Positions 27,861 to 36,823 of a DNA stretch of 38,819 nucleotides are shown here, piece by piece. Numbering within the stretch: position 1 is the stretch's first letter; every line of letters starts with the position of its first letter. The notes below the pieces were generated by a model. It saw only the letters and a list, made by a program, of their open reading frames with translations, did not search any database and was not told the origin of the DNA. The position numbers were made by a program, and so were the translations under genes. Source of the stretch: JBDTMT01 sp033764095. Its GTDB lineage: Bacteria > Desulfobacterota > Binatia > HRBIN30 > CADEER01. Location: assembly GCA_033764095.1 (NCBI GenBank), contig JANRJF010000231.1, positions 1-38,819 on the forward strand, read 5' to 3'.

Positions 27861-29357
27861 TCAGCGCTGGACCAGAGTCTGGCCGCGGCGGTCGCTGTCG
27901 AGGCCGTCCAGGCCGCGGATCAGCTCGATGTAGAAGCGGATCATCCCGGCGTAGTCGGCCACCGCGACGCGCTCGTTGGTGCCGTGGAAGCGGTGCAGGT
28001 CGTCCGGGCCGGTGCGATAGGGCGAGAAGCGGAACACGTTGCGGCTCAGGCCGGTGTAGTGGCGTGCGTCGGTGCCGCCCAACACCAGGAACGGGCTGAC
28101 CAGCACGTCCGGATGCGTCGCGCGGATGGTACGCGCCAGGTAGGCGAAGGCGGGCGAGTCGGTGTCCGACATCGGCGAGGGATCGTTGCCCTCGCCCAGC
28201 ACGCCGACCTGCACCGCCGGATCGGCGACCGTGCGGCGCACGTGCTCGACCGTCGTCGCGACCGTCTCGCCGGGCAGGATGCGGAAGTTGACCACCGCCC
28301 GCGCCGCGGCGGGCAGCTGGTTCTCCTTCACCCCGCCCTGGAAGATGGTCGGCGCGGTGGTGGTGCGGATGGCGGCATTGGTCTGCGGCGAGGCGGCGAG
28401 CTGGCGCTCGACCAGCGGGCCGAAGAGCCACAGGTTGGCGAACACCACGCGCAGCGGAAAGGCCATCTCCGGCCCGAGGTACTCGAAGCTGTCGCCCATC
28501 GCGGCGCCCAGGTTGCTCGGCACCTGATGGCGGCCGAGCCGGTGCACCGCGTCGCTCAGCACGCTGATCGCGGTGCGCGCCGGCGGGATCGACGAGTGGC
28601 CGCCGGCGCTGTGCGCCGACAGCTCGACGCTGACGTAGCCCTTCTCGCCGAGACCGATCGAGGCCACCGGCGCGCTGAGCCCCGGCACCAGGCCGACCAG
28701 GATGGTGCCGCCCTCGTCGAGCACCAATTCGGGCGAGACGCCGCGCTGCGCCAGGCGTTCGGCGATCGCCTGCGCGCCGTGGTGCCCGCTGATCTCCTCG
28801 TCGTGCCCGAAGGCGAGCATCACGGTGCGCGGCGGCTCGTAGCCCTGCGCGAGCAGCCACTCGACCGCCTCCAGCGTGGCCAGCGCGCTGCTCTTGTCGT
28901 CGAGCGCGCCGCGCCCCCAGACGAAGCCGTCGGCGACGACGCCGTCGAAGGGCGGATGCTGCCACTGGTCCTCGGTACCGGGCTCGATCGGCACCACGTC
29001 GAGATGCGCCAGCAGCAGGATCGGCTTGTCGGCGCCGCGCCCCGGCCAGGTGTAGAGCAGGCTGTAGTCGTTGACCGTCTCGCGCTGCAGCGTCGCGGCG
29101 ACGCGCGGGAAGCGCTGCGCCAGGTAGTCGTGCAGGCCGCGGAAGGCGGCGGTGTCGAACGCCGCCGGATCCTGGTTCGACACGGTGCGGTAGCGCAGCG
29201 CGCCGGCGAGCCGTTGCGCGGCGGCGTCGGCGTCGATCGCCACCGGCGCCGCCGGCTCGACGTGCGGCTGGCGCGACTCGGTGCGCAGCGTCCGCCCCAC
29301 CAGGACGAGCAGGAGGGCGAGCAGCGTGGCGCCGGCCGCCACCGCGATGCGTTTCAC
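27861..29357 (-). CDS. M20 family metallopeptidase (PM20D1-like)
   Basis: A 498-residue zinc amidohydrolase or peptidase with an N-terminal membrane anchor or signal (AGATLLALLLVLVG). Metal and catalytic residues are in LLAHLDVVPIEPG (His, Asp), WGRGALDDKSS (bridging Asp), GHDEEISGHHG (catalytic Glu plus ligand), VLDEGGT and the late RFHGTNERV His. The dimerisation lid lies between. Overall it matches the large PM20D1-like branch, which in animals forms or cleaves N-acyl amino acids; activity here is unknown. The start is GTG, overlapping the response regulator stop by 4 nt (GTGA), so the two are coupled. Confidence 0.9.
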   Translation of the reverse strand: MKRIAVAAGATLLALLLVLVGRTLRTESRQPHVEPAAPVAIDADAAAQRLAGALRYRTVSNQDPAAFDTAAFRGLHDYLAQRFPRVAATLQRETVNDYSLLYTWPGRGADKPILLLAHLDVVPIEPGTEDQWQHPPFDGVVADGFVWGRGALDDKSSALATLEAVEWLLAQGYEPPRTVMLAFGHDEEISGHHGAQAIAERLAQRGVSPELVLDEGGTILVGLVPGLSAPVASIGLGEKGYVSVELSAHSAGGHSSIPPARTAISVLSDAVHRLGRHQVPSNLGAAMGDSFEYLGPEMAFPLRVVFANLWLFGPLVERQLAASPQTNAAIRTTTAPTIFQGGVKENQLPAAARAVVNFRILPGETVATTVEHVRRTVADPAVQVGVLGEGNDPSPMSDTDSPAFAYLARTIRATHPDVLVSPFLVLGGTDARHYTGLSRNVFRFSPYRTGPDDLHRFHGTNERVAVADYAGMIRFYIELIRGLDGLDSDRRGQTLVQR

Positions 29358-30061
29358 CGTCTCGGTCTCCCGGGGAAAGGGCTGCCATATGCGCTGCCGA
29401 GCAGCGCGGCAAGCGGATCGCGATCGAGCAGCAACCCCAGGCGAATCAGCTCGGCGAGCGAGGTCGCGCCGGTCTTCACCATCAGCTTGGCGCGGTGCGT
29501 CTCGACCGTCTTGCGGCTCAGCGTGAGCGACGCAGCGATCGCCTTGCTCGCCTGCCCGGCGGCGATCAGGCCCAACACCTCACGCTCGCGCGGCGTCAGG
29601 CGCGCCAGCCGCCCGGTCAGCGCCGTCAGATGCGCCGCCGCTTCGCGGCGCGTCCGGTCGAGGCCGACAGCCTCCTGGAGGCGCTCCACCAGCACGCTGG
29701 CGGCGATCGGCTTCTCCAGCAAGTCGAGCGCCCCGGCGCGCAATACCTGCACGGCGGTGGTGACGTCGGCGTAGCCGCTGATGAAGATGATCGGCCACAG
29801 CGCGCCGCGCGCGATCAGCTCGCCGTGCAGCTCGAGGCCGCCCATGCCGGGCAGCCGGATGTCGATCAGCACACAGCCGGGCCGCGCGACGTCGAGCGCG
29901 GCGAGCAGGCTGGCGGCGCTGGAGTGCGCCTCGCAGGCCAGCTCGACAGAGGCCGCGGCGGCGCGCACGGCGGCGCGCACCACGGCGTCGTCGTCCACGA
30001 CGAACACCGTCGGCGCCCCCGAATCGCCCGCGCCCGGCGCATCCTCGGCTGCGTCGCTCAT
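29354..30061 (-). CDS. FixJ/NarL-type response regulator
   Basis: A 235-residue regulator. The receiver domain has the acidic pair in VFVVDDDAVVR, the phospho-acceptor Asp in GCVLIDIRLPGMGG, FISGYADVTTAVQVLRAGALDLLEKP (the usual Thr replaced by Ser) and the conserved Lys. The C-terminal LuxR-type helix-turn-helix reads LTPREREVLGLIAAGQASKA, then LTLSRKTVETHRAKLM. No histidine kinase is in the window, so the partner is unlinked. The stop overlaps the M20 gene start. A ~20-residue Ala/Asp-rich leader precedes the receiver. Palindromes lie just upstream. Confidence 0.93.
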   Translation of the reverse strand: MSDAAEDAPGAGDSGAPTVFVVDDDAVVRAAVRAAAASVELACEAHSSAASLLAALDVARPGCVLIDIRLPGMGGLELHGELIARGALWPIIFISGYADVTTAVQVLRAGALDLLEKPIAASVLVERLQEAVGLDRTRREAAAHLTALTGRLARLTPREREVLGLIAAGQASKAIAASLTLSRKTVETHRAKLMVKTGATSLAELIRLGLLLDRDPLAALLGSAYGSPFPGRPRR

Positions 30062-30065
30062 GACC

Positions 30066-30154
30066 CCGTCGTCCGACGGCCTATACACCGCTCGCTCTGC
30101 GACGAGAAGGCAGATCGTATGCGACTTCGCATTGCGTGGACCGCATGCATGCGG
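30066..30154. promoter_or_regulatory. Three palindromes in divergent regulator/DUF4380 region
   Basis: CCGTCG-TC-CGACGG (30066-30079), ATGCGA-CT-TCGCAT (30119-30132) and the perfect CCGCATGCATGCGG (30141-30154). The last two share a GCAT/ATGC core and lie within 60 nt of the DUF4380 start, so they may be operator sites. The regulator next door is the obvious candidate to bind them; there is no direct evidence. Confidence 0.35.
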
Positions 30155-30172
30155 CGATGCTATCCGCGCCCA

Positions 30173-31222
30173 ATGCCCCGCCTGACCCGCCCGGCCGCGG
30201 CACGCCTGGCCACCCTGCTCGCCGCCGTGCTGATCGCCGGCGGCGCCGCGGCCGAACCGGCGGCGGAGGCGACGAGGAAGCGCGTGACCATCGAACCCGA
30301 GACCTACCGCGGCTGGCCCGACACCTACCGGGTCGCCAACGGCGCGATCGAGGCGCGCGTCGTCACCGCCGTCGGCCCGCGCATCATCGACCTGCGCGCC
30401 GGCGGCGGCGAGAACCTCTTCCACGTCCGCCCCGCCGAGGCCGGCGGCCGCGGCGAGGCGGAATGGATGTTCCGCGGCGGCTGGCGGCTGTGGGTGGCGC
30501 CGGAGACGCGCGCCACGACCTATGTCCCGGACAACGCGCCCTGCGCGGTGGCGGTCGAGGCCGGCGTGCTGCGCGTCACCGGCCCGCCGCAAGCGGCCGC
30601 CGGCATCCAGAAGATCGTCGAGGTCGAGGCCGACGCCGACCAGCCGTGCCTGCACGTGCGCTCGCGCATCAAGAACATCGGCACCCAGCCGGTGCGCTAT
30701 GCCGCGTGGAGCCTGTCCGTCATGCGCCCTGGCGGGCGCGCCTTCGCGCCGCTCGACGTCGGCCCGCTCGACGCCTTCGACGCGACGCGCAAGCTGATCC
30801 TGTGGAGCTACGCGTCGCTCTCCGATCCGCGCTACGCCTTCGGCGATCGCCTGGTGCAGATCGATCACCAGCGCGTCCCGCCGGCGCCGACCGCCACCGG
30901 GCGCCGCGCCGACGAGAGCAAGATCGGCGTCGACTCCGCCCAGGGCTGGGCCGCCTACCTGATCGACCGCACGCTCTACCTGAAGCGCTTCCCGCACCAG
31001 GCCGGCGCCCCCTACCCCGACGGCGGCGCGACCATCGAGATCTACTCCAGCGCCGAGTTCCTCGAAGTCGAGAACCTCAGCCCACTCACCACCATCCAAC
31101 CCGGCGGCGAGCTCGTCTACCCGGAAGACTGGTGGGTGTTCCCCGACGTCGACATCCCCCGCAACGACACCGATGCCCTGGAAGCGCTGCGTCCATTTGT
31201 CGAGCAAACCTCCACATTGTGA
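30173..31222 (+). CDS. Secreted DUF4380-like protein
   Basis: A 349-residue protein with a Sec signal (LATLLAAVLIAGGAAAEP). The early blocks YRVANGAIEARVVTAVGPRI and GGGENLFHV, followed by WMFRGGWRLWVAPE, match DUF4380, a galactose-mutarotase-like beta-sandwich family that may bind sugars or polymers. Later, YLIDRTLYLKRFPHQAGAPYPDGG and EIYSSAEFLEVENLSP continue the domain to the C-terminus. No Shine-Dalgarno sequence is visible. The GxxExxY element begins 8 nt after the stop. Function is unknown. Confidence 0.78.
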   Translation: MPRLTRPAAARLATLLAAVLIAGGAAAEPAAEATRKRVTIEPETYRGWPDTYRVANGAIEARVVTAVGPRIIDLRAGGGENLFHVRPAEAGGRGEAEWMFRGGWRLWVAPETRATTYVPDNAPCAVAVEAGVLRVTGPPQAAAGIQKIVEVEADADQPCLHVRSRIKNIGTQPVRYAAWSLSVMRPGGRAFAPLDVGPLDAFDATRKLILWSYASLSDPRYAFGDRLVQIDHQRVPPAPTATGRRADESKIGVDSAQGWAAYLIDRTLYLKRFPHQAGAPYPDGGATIEIYSSAEFLEVENLSPLTTIQPGGELVYPEDWWVFPDVDIPRNDTDALEALRPFVEQTSTL

Positions 31223-31230
31223 CGCGCAAG

Positions 31231-31267
31231 AAAACGGAACCACAGATGAACACGGATGAACACGGAT
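31231..31267 (+). repeat. Left terminal inverted repeat of GxxExxY element
   Basis: It begins AAAACGGAACCACAGATG and carries two further GATGAACACG-type units. It includes the start codon and first four codons of the nuclease-like gene. Confidence 0.85.
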
Positions 31268-31621
31268 TGGGATCTGACCGAACAGATCATCGGTGGGGCG
31301 CTTGCGGTCAGTAATTCGCTCGGCTGCGGATTTCTTGAAAAGGTCTACGAGGCGGCGCTCGACCACGAGCTGACCAAGCGAGGCATAGGGGTCACACAGC
31401 AGTGTCCCCTCATCGTTTACTACGACAGCGTAGTCGTCGGTGAGTACCGCGCCGATCTCGTGGTCGCCGGCGCTGTCATCGTCGAGATCAAGGTGGCCAA
31501 GGCCTTCGACGTCATTCACGAAGCGCAGTTACTGAACTATCTGCGGGCCTCTCGTTTGAAGACTGGCCTACTCTTGAACTTCGGTAAGCCCCGCTTGGAG
31601 ATCAAACGCATGGTGCAGTGA
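31256..31621 (+). CDS. GxxExxY family PD-(D/E)XK nuclease-like protein
   Basis: A complete 121-residue member of the GxxExxY family (TIGR04256, within the PDDEXK_3-type fold). G25-F-L-E28-K-V-Y31 is the name motif. The nuclease-like core is D67 in YRADLVV, then E77-I-K79 in VIVEIKVAK, with HEAQLLNYL (Q91, Y95) as the RecB-like helix, so the active site looks intact. Function of the family is unknown. The first four residues (MNTD) come from the left terminal repeat. Base use is less GC-rich than in neighbouring genes, suggesting transfer. Whether it cuts the flanking repeats is inference. Confidence 0.88.
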   Translation: MNTDWDLTEQIIGGALAVSNSLGCGFLEKVYEAALDHELTKRGIGVTQQCPLIVYYDSVVVGEYRADLVVAGAVIVEIKVAKAFDVIHEAQLLNYLRASRLKTGLLLNFGKPRLEIKRMVQ

Positions 31622-31627
31622 CGCCCC

Positions 31628-31664
31628 ATCCGTGTTCATCTGTGTTCATCCGTGGTTCCGTTTT
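31628..31664 (-). repeat. Right terminal inverted repeat of GxxExxY element
   Basis: Reads ATCCGTGTTCATCTGTGTTC then CATCCGTGGTTCCGTTTT. In reverse it differs from the left end at two positions. The stop codon and last ~10 codons of the opposite binding-protein gene lie in it. Confidence 0.85.
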
Positions 31665-32640
31665 GGTTTTCCCCGCGTTCCCACGCCGTCCATTGCGTTT
31701 GGTACGCATCCACGCTGTCGGGCGTGACGATGTCGATGCCGGAGTAGTGGAAGACGTCGCCGACGGACTGGCCGCGGCTGAGGGCGTCGAGCAGTTTCAC
31801 GGCCTCCTCGCCCCAGCCGAAGTACTTCTGCCCGACCAGCAGTTGCACCTTGCCGGCGCGCAGCAGGTCGGGGGCAGGCGGGATGGTGTCGAAGGCGACG
31901 ACCTTGGTCTTCGCCGGGTCGACCGGGTCGAGCGCGTTGCGCACGAACACCGGCCAGCCGCCGACCGACAGCCAGCCGTTCAGATTGGGATAGCGCTGCA
32001 TCGCCGAGGCGATGACCTCCGAGACGCGCACGGCGTCGTCCTTGACGTCGAACTGCTCGACGACGCGGATGCCGGGATACGCCGCCAGCGCGGCGCGGGC
32101 GCCCTCCAGGCGCTTCTGCAGGTTGTCGGCGCCGAGCGCGGTGATGATCGCGACATCGCCGTTGCCACCGAGCAGCTTGGCGAGCCCGTCGCCGAGCGCG
32201 CGGCCGCCCTCGACGTCGTTGACGCCATAGAACGCCTGTCGTTTGCTCTTCGGCGCGTCGGAATCCCAGGTGACGACCGGAATGCCGAGGCTGACGGCGT
32301 GGTCGATGGCGTCGGTGAGCAGGTCGCCGTTCAGGCACGAGATGGCGATGCCGTCGACGCGCTGCGCGATGAACGACTCGAGGATCTCCTTCTGGCGGAT
32401 CTCGTCGGTGCTCTCCGGCCCGCGCCAGAGGATCTCGACACCGAGCTTCTTCGCCTCGCGCTCCGCCCCGATACGCGCGTACTCGAACACCGGAATGTGC
32501 AGCGCCTTGGGAATGATTGCGAAGCGCCGAACGCTCGGCGCCTCATCCGACCGCGTGCAGCCCGTGAGGAGAAGCAGGAGGAACCACGGATGAACACAGA
32601 TGAACACGGATAAGGTTCTGAAAACGCGTCGCGTCGGCAT
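31636..32640 (-). CDS. Lipoprotein substrate-binding protein of sugar ABC importer
   Basis: A 334-residue periplasmic-binding-protein type (ribose/galactose family): HIPVFEYARIGAEREAKKLG, QRVDGIAISCLNG, GIPVVTWDSDAP, GDVAIITALGADNLQKRLEG, KVVAFDTIP. The signal ends in a perfect lipobox, LLTGC, with Cys28. Residues 9-20 of the signal (TLSVFICVHPWF) are encoded by the exit arm of a palindromic repeat, and the C-terminal GTTDEHR by the terminal repeat of the GxxExxY element. ATG 32640 has AGGAG just upstream, in the repeat spacer. The ligand is unknown. Confidence 0.9.
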   Translation of the reverse strand: MPTRRVFRTLSVFICVHPWFLLLLLTGCTRSDEAPSVRRFAIIPKALHIPVFEYARIGAEREAKKLGVEILWRGPESTDEIRQKEILESFIAQRVDGIAISCLNGDLLTDAIDHAVSLGIPVVTWDSDAPKSKRQAFYGVNDVEGGRALGDGLAKLLGGNGDVAIITALGADNLQKRLEGARAALAAYPGIRVVEQFDVKDDAVRVSEVIASAMQRYPNLNGWLSVGGWPVFVRNALDPVDPAKTKVVAFDTIPPAPDLLRAGKVQLLVGQKYFGWGEEAVKLLDALSRGQSVGDVFHYSGIDIVTPDSVDAYQTQWTAWERGENQNGTTDEHR

Positions 32641-32686
32641 CACACTCCTAGTCCATCCGTGTTTATCCGTGTTCATCCGTGGTTCC
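32580..32686. repeat. Palindromic GATGAACACG array at permease/binding-protein junction (Q)
   Basis: Arms 32580-32611 and 32655-32686 are inverted copies with 30 of 32 positions matching, around a 43-nt spacer. The permease stop lies in the right arm, the binding-protein ribosome site and ATG in the spacer, and much of the signal-peptide coding in the left arm. Confidence 0.92.
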
Positions 32687-33641
32687 TCTTAACTCTTTCC
32701 CCGCTGGCGAGGCGGTCGAGGACGACGATGACCAGCACCGCCACGCCGAGGATGAGGCGGTCGGCGAAGGTGCCGCCGGGAATCTGGGTGAGAGCGTTGC
32801 GCAGGACGCCGAAGATCAGCGCGCCGAGCACGGCGCCGATCACCGAGGCGCGACCGCCGGAGAGCGAGGCGCCGCCGACCACCGCCGCGGCGATGACGTC
32901 GAGCTCGTAGCCGCTCGCCAGGTCGGCCTTGCCCTGCCCCTGCACGACGGCAAGCACGACGCCGGAGAGCGCCGCCAGCAGGCCGCCGGCGACGTAGACG
33001 AACGCCTTGACCCGATCGACGCGCACGCCGGCGTAGCGCGCCGCGGTCTCGTTGCCGCCGGTGGCGAGCACGTGCCGCCCCAACGCGGTGCGCGTCATGA
33101 CGAGCTGGAAGACGATCGCCAGCCCGACCATCAGGACGCCTGGCCACGCCGACAGCGGCACGCCGAGTGGCGCGACGCCGGCGGCCAGCCAGCGCGACAG
33201 ATCGTAGAAGCGCCCCTCGGTGACGAGAAATGCCAGGCCGCGCGCGATGCCCATGACGCCGAGCGTGGCGATGAACGGCGGCAGCCGCGCGCCGACGATG
33301 AGCAGCGCGGCGAGCCCGCCGCTCAGTGCGCCGACACTCACGCCGGCTGCCATCGCCGCCGGCAGCGGCCAGCCGCCCTCGACGAACAGCTCGCCGGTGA
33401 CCACCGCGGCGAGCGCGATCACCGCCCCCGGTGACAGATCGATGCCGCCGGCGCCGATGATCATCGCCGCGCCGATCGCGCTGATGCCGAAGATGCCCGA
33501 GTACTTGAAGATCAGCGCGATGTTGTCGGCGTTGGCGAAGGTGTGCGGCAGGCCCGGCCGGGCGAGGATCAGGGCGAAGCAGGCGAACTCCAGCGCGAGG
33601 ATGACCAGCGCCGACCAGCCAGGGACGAGGCGGAGACGCAT
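32673..33641 (-). CDS. Sugar ABC transporter permease, RbsC-like
   Basis: A 322-residue multi-helix permease of the branched-chain/ribose type. Hallmarks are AAMIIGAGGIDLSPGAVIALAAV near residue 60, GNETAARYAGVRVDRVKAFVY in the cytoplasmic coupling region and VVGGASLSGGRASVIGAVLGAL. Only one permease gene is present, so a homodimer is expected. I chose ATG 33641; a GTG lies one codon upstream. There is no Shine-Dalgarno sequence because a heptamer array immediately precedes it. The last residues, RNHG and stop, come from repeat Q. Confidence 0.94.
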   Translation of the reverse strand: MRLRLVPGWSALVILALEFACFALILARPGLPHTFANADNIALIFKYSGIFGISAIGAAMIIGAGGIDLSPGAVIALAAVVTGELFVEGGWPLPAAMAAGVSVGALSGGLAALLIVGARLPPFIATLGVMGIARGLAFLVTEGRFYDLSRWLAAGVAPLGVPLSAWPGVLMVGLAIVFQLVMTRTALGRHVLATGGNETAARYAGVRVDRVKAFVYVAGGLLAALSGVVLAVVQGQGKADLASGYELDVIAAAVVGGASLSGGRASVIGAVLGALIFGVLRNALTQIPGGTFADRLILGVAVLVIVVLDRLASGERVKRNHG

Positions 33642-33644
33642 CAC

Positions 33645-33694
33645 AATCAGCTATCAGCTATCAGCTGTCGGCGGTCGGCGGTCGGCTGACCGGT
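33645..33694. repeat. Tandem heptamer array at ATPase/permease junction (R)
   Basis: Period-7 units AGCTATC, AGCTATC, AGCTGTC, GGCGGTC, GGCGGTC, GGCTGAC. Read on the minus strand it encodes the last 11 residues of the ATPase (TADRRQLIADS) and its stop, and leads into the permease start. Confidence 0.85.
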
Positions 33695-35062
33695 GATCGC
33701 CGCACCGAGCGCGTGCTCGTCCACCGTCGCGGCGTCGAACTCCGCCGCGACGCGGCCGCCGTAGAGGGCGAGGATGCGGTCGCAGAGGCCGAGCAGCTCG
33801 GGCAGGTCGCTGGACGCCAGCAGCACCGCCGTGCCGTCGTCGGCGAGGGCGCGGATCTGCGCGTGGATGTCCGCCTTGGCGCCGACGTCGACGCCGGCGG
33901 TGGGCTCGTCGAGCAACAGCAGGCGCGGCGCCCGGCGCAGCGCCCGCGCCAGCAGCACCTTCTGCTGGTTGCCGCCGGACAGCGCGCCGATCGGCGCGTC
34001 GACCCCGGGCGTGCGCAGGGCCAGGCGCGCGATCCAGTCGCGCGTGGCGCGGCGCTCGGCGCTCGGCTGCAGGCGCCAGCCGGCTGCCGGCAGGTGGAGG
34101 TTCTCGCGCACGCCGAGAGTCGGGATCAGGCCCTTGCGCATGCGGTCCTCCGGCAACAGCACCGCCACGGCGTGGCCGTCGGCCTGGATGCGCGCGCGGC
34201 GCACACCGGCAAGACTCTCCAGCACGGTGCTGCGCCCGCTGCCGAGCAGACCGGCGAGGCCGACGATCTCGCCGGCGCGCACGGCGAAGGCGACGTCGCG
34301 CAGGCGGCCGGCGGCGAGCCCGCGCACCTGCAGACACGGCGCGCCGCGGGTGCCGGCACGGCGGGCACCGAGCGCGACGTCGCGGCCGACCATCTGCCGC
34401 ACCAGCGATGCGGCGTCGAAGTCGGCCGCCGCACCGCTGGCGACGCGGCGCCCGTCGCGCAGCACGGTGACGCGATCGGCCAGCGCCAGCACCTCGTCGA
34501 GCCGATGGCTGACCCACACCACCGCGCCGCCCGCCGCCGCGACGCCGCGCGCCACCGCGAACAGGCGTTCGGCCTCGGCGGCGCCGAGCACCGCGGTGGG
34601 CTCGTCGAGCAGCCACACCGGCGCCTGCTGCCGCACCGCGCGCGCCACCTGCACCTGCTTGCGCTGGCTCGCCGACAGAGCGCCGAGCCGCGCCGACGGA
34701 TCGATCGCCGCGCCGACCGCCGCCAGCGCCGCCGCCGCCGCGTCGCGCATCGCCGCCGTACGCAGCCAGCCGAGCCGGCCGCGCAGCTCCGCGGCGAGGA
34801 AGATCCACTCCGCCGCCGTGCCGTCCGGCGGCAGCTCCGGCTCCTGCGCCACCCAGGCGACGCGCGTCGCCGGCGCGCGCGCCACCGTGCCGCGGTCGGG
34901 AACCAGCGCGCCGGCCAGGACGCGCAGCAGCGTCGACTTGCCGGCGCCGTTCTCGCCGACCACGGCGTGGATCTCGCCCGCCGCCAGCGCGAGGTCGACC
35001 GCGTCGAGCGCCGTCGTCGCGCCGTAGCGCACGGTAGCGTGTTCAACCGAGAGCAGTGACAT
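33647..35062 (-). CDS. Sugar ABC transporter ATPase, RbsA-like (two domains)
   Basis: A 471-residue tandem ATPase. Domain 1: Walker A GENGAGKST, degenerate signature LSASQRKQ, Walker B WLLDEPTA. Domain 2: altered Walker A GLLGSGRST, signature LSGGNQQKV, Walker B LLLLDEPTAG. A degenerate second P-loop is usual for RbsA-type subunits. AAGGG near the ATG may serve as ribosome site. It lies between glpK and the permease, each junction holding a repeat; the C-terminal tail TADRRQLIADS is repeat-encoded. The substrate is unknown, though a polyol or sugar is plausible given glpK. Confidence 0.94.
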   Translation of the reverse strand: MSLLSVEHATVRYGATTALDAVDLALAAGEIHAVVGENGAGKSTLLRVLAGALVPDRGTVARAPATRVAWVAQEPELPPDGTAAEWIFLAAELRGRLGWLRTAAMRDAAAAALAAVGAAIDPSARLGALSASQRKQVQVARAVRQQAPVWLLDEPTAVLGAAEAERLFAVARGVAAAGGAVVWVSHRLDEVLALADRVTVLRDGRRVASGAAADFDAASLVRQMVGRDVALGARRAGTRGAPCLQVRGLAAGRLRDVAFAVRAGEIVGLAGLLGSGRSTVLESLAGVRRARIQADGHAVAVLLPEDRMRKGLIPTLGVRENLHLPAAGWRLQPSAERRATRDWIARLALRTPGVDAPIGALSGGNQQKVLLARALRRAPRLLLLDEPTAGVDVGAKADIHAQIRALADDGTAVLLASSDLPELLGLCDRILALYGGRVAAEFDAATVDEHALGAAITGQPTADRRQLIADS

Positions 35063-35068
35063 CAGCCC

Positions 35069-35160
35069 TTCAACGCAGAGACGCGGAGACGCAGAGGATG
35101 CCGAGCAGAGATTTCATGGTCATCTCTGCGCCCTCGGCGTCTCTGCGTCTCTGCGTTGAC
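35069..35160. repeat. Palindromic GCAGAGAC array at glpK/ATPase junction (S)
   Basis: Arms 35070-35097 and 35132-35159 match inverted in 26 of 28 positions. A nested GCAGAGAT/ATCTCTGC pair lies inside the spacer, so RNA from this junction could form one long hairpin. It fills the whole gap. Confidence 0.92.
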
Positions 35161-35163
35161 TCC

Positions 35164-36651
<1,488 letters not shown>

Positions 36652-36693
36652 GAGCTCTCCCCCCTCGAAGTGGCGGCGCACCATAGGCCAGGA

Positions 36694-36801
36694 GCGTGAC
36701 CGGTGACCAGTGACCGGTGACCGGTGACCGGTGACCGGTGACGGGCTCGACGCGCCGCAGCCGATCGAGTTGCTGGTCACCGGTCACTGGTCACGCTTTT
36801 G
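36694..36801. repeat. Palindromic GTGACCG array in glpK/Get3-like gap (T)
   Basis: Six or so GTGACCG units at 36696-36740 face an inverted arm at 36773-36796; the outer 24 bp match in 21 positions. The outer flank GTCACGCTTTTG is almost identical to the flank of copy B near 2453. It occupies most of the divergent region, leaving little room for promoters. Confidence 0.9.
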
Positions 36802-36823
36802 TCCATCTTCTACACTCGACCCG

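Larger units (their letters stand above)
31231..31664 (+). mobile_element. 434-bp GxxExxY element with 37-bp terminal inverted repeats
   Basis: The ends 31231-31267 and 31628-31664 are inverted copies agreeing at 35 of 37 positions; each is built from GATGAACACG-type units. Between them is one gene. Its start codon lies in the left end, and its stop codon is 6 nt before the right end. No target-site duplication is evident at the flanks. The gene is visibly less GC-rich than its neighbours. The right end also encodes the last residues of the convergent binding-protein gene. Confidence 0.75.

Noticed and set aside
29354..31519. Very long minus-strand frame upstream of the response regulator
   Set aside because: Beyond 30061 it is antisense to the DUF4380 gene and the GxxExxY element and shows no domain.
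31231..31664. Target-site duplication around the GxxExxY element
   Set aside because: The flanking bases (GCGCAAG on the left, GGTTTTC on the right) do not form a convincing direct repeat.
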